Part shown: one piece after another, positions 5,762-8,785 of the stretch
How positions within the stretch are numbered: position 1 is the stretch's first letter
Layout: the number at the start of each line of letters is the position of its first letter
DNA from: Deltaproteobacteria bacterium
GTDB taxonomy: Bacteria; Desulfobacterota; Syntrophia; Syntrophales; Smithellaceae
Length of the DNA: 8,785 nucleotides
Assembly: GCA_009668925.1 (NCBI GenBank)
Contig: SBEK01000166.1
Coordinates: forward strand, 1 to 8,785
Direction of reading: 5' to 3'
Translations under genes and position numbers: made by a program
The notes under the pieces: model-generated
The model's database searches: none
The model's input: only the letters and a program-made list of their open reading frames with translations
Told to the model about the DNA's origin: nothing

Positions 5762-8257
5762 TCACGCTGCCTGCTGCTTTTTGCGCCAGACGCGTTTGAG
5801 CCTCAGCGAATTGCTCACCACGGAAACGGAGCTCAGCGCCATCGCGGCGGCGGCAAACTCGGGGTTGAGCAGCACGCCGAAGAAAGGATAGAGGACGCCC
5901 GCGGCAATGGGAATGCCGATCACGTTGTAGATAAACGCCCAGAAAAGATTCTGCCGAATGACGCGCATGGTGGAAAAAGACAGCGCGATCGCCTCCGGCA
6001 CGGCCGCAAGATCGTCGCGGATCAGGGTGATGTCGGCGGCCTCAATAGCCACATCGGTTCCTGCGCCGATGGCGATGCCGACATCGGCGGCAGCGAGCGC
6101 CGGCGCGTCGTTGATGCCGTCGCCGACCATCCCGACAACTTCACCTTCACTTTGCAGTTTCCTGATTTCGTCCGCCTTGTTTCCCGGCAGGACCTCCGCC
6201 ATGACCCGCTCGATGCCGAGCTGGGCGGCTATGCCGGCGGCCGTACCGGCGTTGTCCCCGGTCACCATCGCGACCTTTAAGCCCCTCCGTTTTAAGTTCT
6301 CCACGGCTTTTCGCGCGGAAGGATTCGGCACGTCGGCCAGCGCAATGAGGCCGATTGTTTCTTTTTCGCGGGCGACATAAACCACCGTCTTTCCTTCGGC
6401 TGCCAGCGCATCCGCCCGGGGAGCGAGCGCGGCCGCAGAATCGTCGAGCGACGCGACGGAAACGCCCTGCTCATTCATCAGCAGGCGGTTGCCAATGAGG
6501 CATGGCTTGCCGTCGACAAGACCGCTGGCGCCCATGCCGGAGAGCGCCAGAAAATTTTCCGCCTGCCCGGGAGCGATGCCGTCGGTTTCGGCGCGTTTTA
6601 AAATTGCCTGGGCCAGCGGATGTTCCGATGCTCTTTCCAGGGCCGCGGCCACGGACAGCACGTCCCGTTCATTGTATCCGGCGGCCGCAAGGACGTCGGT
6701 CACTTCCGGCTCACCCCGTGTGAGCGTGCCGGTTTTGTCAAACACGATCACGGACAGCCGGTGGATCTTTTCCAGCGCCTCGCCGCCTTTGATCAGAATG
6801 CCGCTTTGCGCGCCCAGTCCCGTCCCCACCATGATCGCCGTCGGCGTGGCAAGGCCCAGCGCACAGGGGCACGCAATGACCAGCACCGAGACAAAATTAA
6901 TGAGCGCCCGGCTGAAGCCCGTGTCGGCAGGCACCAGGTACCAGATGATAAACGTGACAAAGGCGATAACAAAAACAACCGGGACAAAAATGGAAGCCAC
7001 TTGATCCGCCAGGCGCTGGATCGGCGCCTTCGAGCCCTGCGCCTCTTCCACCATGCGGATGATGTGCGCGAGCATCGTCTCCGATCCCACGCCCGTTGCG
7101 CGGAGCGTGAAGCTGCCCGTTTTATTCATCGTGGCGGCGTAGACTTTCTGCCCGGCCTCTTTGGCCACCGGCATGCTCTCGCCGGTCAGCATGGATTCAT
7201 CGAGCGTGGATTGTCCGGAAAGCACCACACCGTCCACGGGAACTTTTTCGCCCGGCTTCACGACCACCACATCGCCCGCCATGAGCGATTCCACGGCGAC
7301 CTCAACCTCCTGGCCGTCCCGGAGCACATGCGCGGTCTTGGGTTTAAGACCGATGAGCGCCTTGATCGCGGCGGACGTCCGGCCTTTGGCCCGCGCTTCG
7401 AGAAGCCTGCCCAGCAGGATCAGCGTGACAATCATGGCCGCGCCGTCATAGTAGACATGGGGCGCGACGCCGGCGCGCTCAAAGAAATGCGGGAAAAAAG
7501 TTGCCGCCGCCGAATAGGCGTAGGCGGAAAATGCGCCGACCGCCACCAGCGTATTCATGTCCGTTGTTTTCTGCCTGGCGGCTTTCCAGGCACCGACAAA
7601 AAAACGGCTTCCGACCCAGAACACGGCCGGTGCCGTCAGCACAAACATGACTGTCCGCATGACCTGATGGGGGACGAAGTCCAGGAAGCCGAACCAGTGC
7701 TGCATCGAACCGAAAAAGATGATCACGCTCAATACCGCACCACAGACGACTTTGAGCGTCAGATCACGAAGCTCCCGCACGCGCGAAGCTTCGATGGGAT
7801 CGACGGACGAATCCGTCAGTTCGCCGAGGAATTCATACCCGTGTTCCGTGACGGCCCGAGCCAGTGCGGAAACGCCCGCCCACCTTGCTTTGTGGATGAC
7901 GGTCGCCCGCCCGGTCGCGAGGTTGACACTGGCCTCCAGAACACCTTCCACTTCTCTCAGGGCATTTTCCACGCGCCGGACGCAGGCGGCGCACGTCATG
8001 CCGCCCACGGAAATAGTTACTTTTTCCTGGTTGAGACCGGCGGTGTCGACAAACGCTTCGTAACCCAGATCCCGGACCTTGTTTTCCAGGGCGGCGACAT
8101 CCGTTTTATTTTTGTCATATTCTACCTGCGCCTTTTCCGTCGCAAAATTAACGCTGGCGGCAAGCACGCCGGGCGTGTCGCGCAAGCCCTCCTCCACCCG
8201 CCGCACGCAGGTCGCACAGGTCATGCCCTGAATCGTCAACTGGACTTTATCCGACAA
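5762..8257 (-). CDS. copA: Cu(I)-translocating P1B-type ATPase CopA
   Basis: An inner-membrane pump that uses ATP to move Cu(I) (or Ag(I)) out of the cytoplasm. Numbered from the TTG start (831 residues), it has two N-terminal heavy-metal domains, GMTCATC (Cys14/Cys17) and GMTCAAC (Cys89/Cys92). Transmembrane helices begin near 165. The actuator loop has TGES (358-361). The intramembrane Cu site is CPC (463-465), with Tyr777-Asn778 and Met806/Ser809 further on, the Cu(I)-type set. Asp507 in DKTGT is phosphorylated; SEHP (544-547), TGD (666-668) and GDGINDAPA (712-720) complete the ATP and hinge motifs. All essential motifs are intact. I chose TTG 8257-8255 because it lies directly before [13 protein letters not shown], seven bases after GCGGGG, and overlaps the end of copZ by 11 bp, implying translational coupling. 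The upstream ATG at 8323 would add an Arg-rich, unconserved 22-residue extension inside copZ. Expression is presumably copper-induced with copZ, but no regulator gene is in view. Confidence 0.96.
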   Translation of the reverse strand: MSDKVQLTIQGMTCATCVRRVEEGLRDTPGVLAASVNFATEKAQVEYDKNKTDVAALENKVRDLGYEAFVDTAGLNQEKVTISVGGMTCAACVRRVENALREVEGVLEASVNLATGRATVIHKARWAGVSALARAVTEHGYEFLGELTDSSVDPIEASRVRELRDLTLKVVCGAVLSVIIFFGSMQHWFGFLDFVPHQVMRTVMFVLTAPAVFWVGSRFFVGAWKAARQKTTDMNTLVAVGAFSAYAYSAAATFFPHFFERAGVAPHVYYDGAAMIVTLILLGRLLEARAKGRTSAAIKALIGLKPKTAHVLRDGQEVEVAVESLMAGDVVVVKPGEKVPVDGVVLSGQSTLDESMLTGESMPVAKEAGQKVYAATMNKTGSFTLRATGVGSETMLAHIIRMVEEAQGSKAPIQRLADQVASIFVPVVFVIAFVTFIIWYLVPADTGFSRALINFVSVLVIACPCALGLATPTAIMVGTGLGAQSGILIKGGEALEKIHRLSVIVFDKTGTLTRGEPEVTDVLAAAGYNERDVLSVAAALERASEHPLAQAILKRAETDGIAPGQAENFLALSGMGASGLVDGKPCLIGNRLLMNEQGVSVASLDDSAAALAPRADALAAEGKTVVYVAREKETIGLIALADVPNPSARKAVENLKRRGLKVAMVTGDNAGTAAGIAAQLGIERVMAEVLPGNKADEIRKLQSEGEVVGMVGDGINDAPALAAADVGIAIGAGTDVAIEAADITLIRDDLAAVPEAIALSFSTMRVIRQNLFWAFIYNVIGIPIAAGVLYPFFGVLLNPEFAAAAMALSSVSVVSNSLRLKRVWRKKQQAA

Positions 8258-8447
8258 CGTCGTACCCCGCTTTTTTGATTGCCGCGGAAACGACCTGCGC
8301 ATCCACCGGTTTTGCTTCCTCATAGGTCGCGGTCGCCGTCTTCAAATCCACATGCACATCTTTTATACCGTCGATTGCGCTTAATGCCTTGGTTACGGCC
8401 ATGACGCAGTGCTGGCAGCTCATCCCTTTGATTTTTATGCTTATCAT
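8247..8447 (-). CDS. copZ: CopZ-like copper chaperone (heavy-metal-associated domain protein)
   Basis: A 66-residue cytosolic protein that is a single ferredoxin-like heavy-metal-associated domain. MSCQHC (9-14) gives the Cu(I)-binding Cys11 and Cys14. The fold pattern is MISIKIKG strand, helix ([12 protein letters not shown]), GIKDVHVDL strand, TATATYE strand, second helix and GYDV. It would deliver Cu(I) to the matching domains of CopA, encoded immediately downstream with an 11-bp overlap. The ATG at 8447 is set by AAAGGAG with a 6-base spacer. A longer in-frame ATG at 8516 would add 23 residues before the first strand and lacks support. Variants with His next to the second Cys (CxHC) occur in CopZ proteins. 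A mercuric-transport protein is the other possible reading of a lone domain, but the copA neighbour favours copper. Confidence 0.93.
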   Translation of the reverse strand: MISIKIKGMSCQHCVMAVTKALSAIDGIKDVHVDLKTATATYEEAKPVDAQVVSAAIKKAGYDVVG

Positions 8448-8453
8448 TGTTTT

Positions 8454-8460
8454 CTCCTTT
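8454..8460 (-). promoter_or_regulatory. Ribosome-binding site of copZ
   Basis: AAAGGAG on the minus strand, 6 bases before the ATG at 8447. It selects this start over the in-frame ATG at 8516. Confidence 0.88.
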
Positions 8461-8472
8461 GAAACGATTTCC

Positions 8473-8490
8473 GATAATCTAAGAATTATC
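8473..8490. promoter_or_regulatory. Operator-like AT-rich palindrome before copZ
   Basis: GATAAT-CTAAGA-ATTATC has perfect 6-bp arms and a 6-base centre, starting 26 bases upstream of the copZ ATG and overlapping the candidate -10. The arms equal the outer halves of the E. coli Fur box (GATAAT...ATTATC), but the centre is one base shorter and unlike it, so Fur binding is only a guess. A copper-responsive or other dimeric repressor fits the position equally well. Confidence 0.4.
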
Positions 8491-8546
8491 ACGAAAATAG
8501 CAAGTTTATTCGGCATGATTGACAGAATTGTTTATGATCAAGGCGC

Positions 8547-8605
8547 TGCCGGACGGAGTGCCTGCCCCGGCGCATCGTGAACCGGTGCAGGACGATCCGT
8601 CGGCA
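8547..8605. repeat. Large nested inverted repeat between sodC and copZ
   Basis: Three stacked stems. TGCCGGACGGA (8547-8557) pairs with TCCGTCGGCA (8596-8605), leaving one bulged G. CCTGC (8561-8565) pairs with GCAGG (8587-8591). CCGG (8567-8570) pairs with CCGG (8582-8585) around an 11-base loop. That gives 19 base pairs in 59 bases. No T-run follows on the sodC/copZ strand, so it is not a standard terminator. It could protect the sodC 3' end, act as an RNA regulatory element, or be a REP-type unit. Confidence 0.6.
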
Positions 8606-8688
8606 TGTGTGTTCTGATTTTTTGGGTGGGATTTCTTATCCGTCCTCCCCCTGGACGACGCGAGGGCGGCCGCAAGAGCAATTAAGGA

Positions 8689-8785
8689 TTATTTCACAAC
8701 CCCGCAGGCCAGCCGGCCTCCCCCTCCGCCCAGTTTTTCCGGAACATCGGAGTAGTTGTCGCCGCCGACATGAATCATCAGGGAC
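8689..8785 (-). CDS. sodC: Cu/Zn superoxide dismutase, C-terminal end (cut by the right edge)
   Basis: The last 32 codons of a Cu/Zn superoxide dismutase, which turns superoxide into hydrogen peroxide and oxygen. Bacterial forms are usually exported to the periplasm; the signal peptide would lie outside the window. The visible end is [15 protein letters not shown], then a Leu and a five-glycine run, then RLACGVVK and TAA. This is the highly conserved SodC C-terminus: the His of 'MIH' is a copper ligand, the Arg of RLACG guides superoxide, and the Cys forms the structural disulfide. It is upstream of copZ-copA on the same strand with a 241-bp gap, so the cluster pairs a copper-using enzyme with copper handling. 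Whether the missing part is intact cannot be seen. Confidence 0.92.
   Translation of the reverse strand, partial: SLMIHVGGDNYSDVPEKLGGGGGRLACGVVK

Larger units (their letters stand above)
8448..8688. other. Spacer between sodC and copZ with control-type structures
   Basis: A 241-bp gene-free stretch. It holds the copZ ribosome site, an operator-like palindrome (8473-8490), a long nested hairpin (8547-8605) and a small CGTCC/GGACG stem (8641-8657). On the minus strand TTGCTA and TAGATT, about 16 bases apart and overlapping the palindrome, are a weak candidate -35/-10 pair for copZA. No CueR-type operator was recognised. Confidence 0.5.

Noticed and set aside
6620..8278. A 552-codon open frame on the plus strand, opposite copA
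   Set aside because: It is the antisense of copA, whose every motif is intact. The translation is Arg/His/Gly-rich with no recognisable domain, as expected from the mirror of a GC-rich gene.
8258..8323. ATG at 8323 as the copA start
   Set aside because: It would add an Arg-rich, unconserved 22-residue leader encoded inside copZ. The TTG at 8257 fits the family start and has a ribosome-site-like GCGGGG.
8641..8657. CGTCC/GGACG stem as the sodC terminator
   Set aside because: A 5-bp stem with a 7-base loop, followed on the sodC strand by GATAAGAAAT and no T-run.

Overview
The window looks like chromosomal DNA of a Gram-negative, moderately GC-rich bacterium. This rests on a lipoprotein with a clean lipobox, a probable periplasmic Cu/Zn superoxide dismutase, strong Shine-Dalgarno sites and Proteobacteria-type intergenic palindromes. 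A Desulfobacterota/deltaproteobacterial host fits the overall feel, but nothing here proves it. No rRNA, tRNA, CRISPR array, transposase or integrase was found.

Layout, left to right. (1) 1-472, minus: the N-terminal 157 codons of an Old Yellow Enzyme-family NADH:flavin oxidoreductase, running off the left edge. (2) 551-1060, minus: a GNAT acetyltransferase of the phosphinothricin-acetyltransferase type. (3) 1268-3937, minus: an intact 889-residue Rad50/RloC-like ABC ATPase with Walker A, a central CxxC zinc hook, ABC signature, Walker B, D-loop and H-loop, and a C-terminal domain with a possible PrrC/RloC-type Arg-Glu-His set. It is probably a stand-alone defence protein and looks AT-richer than the copper genes. 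(4) 3938-4378: a 441-bp divergent intergenic stretch. (5) 4379-5410, plus: a lipoprotein whose middle domain resembles the anthrax lethal factor/PPEP (M34-type) metalloprotease fold, but with HQIAH where HExxH is expected, followed by an IPT/TIG domain. (6) 5411-5761: a 351-bp gene-free stretch with a dispersed-type palindromic repeat. (7) 5762-8257, minus: copA, a Cu(I)-exporting P1B-ATPase. (8) 8247-8447, minus: copZ, a small copper chaperone whose end overlaps copA. (9) 8448-8688: a spacer with an operator-like palindrome and a large nested hairpin. (10) 8689-8785, minus: the last 32 codons of sodC, running off the right edge.

The coherent functional block is sodC-copZ-copA on the minus strand. 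CopZ would carry cytosolic Cu(I) to CopA, CopA would pump it out of the cytoplasm, and the Cu/Zn superoxide dismutase would use copper outside the cytoplasm. copZ and copA overlap by 11 bp and are surely co-translated. sodC lies 241 bp upstream with its own structured spacer, so copZA may also have its own promoter. The rest of the window is a set of single genes with their own spacers.

The two items most worth a second look are the predicted catalytically altered M34-like TIG lipoprotein and the solitary zinc-hook ATPase.
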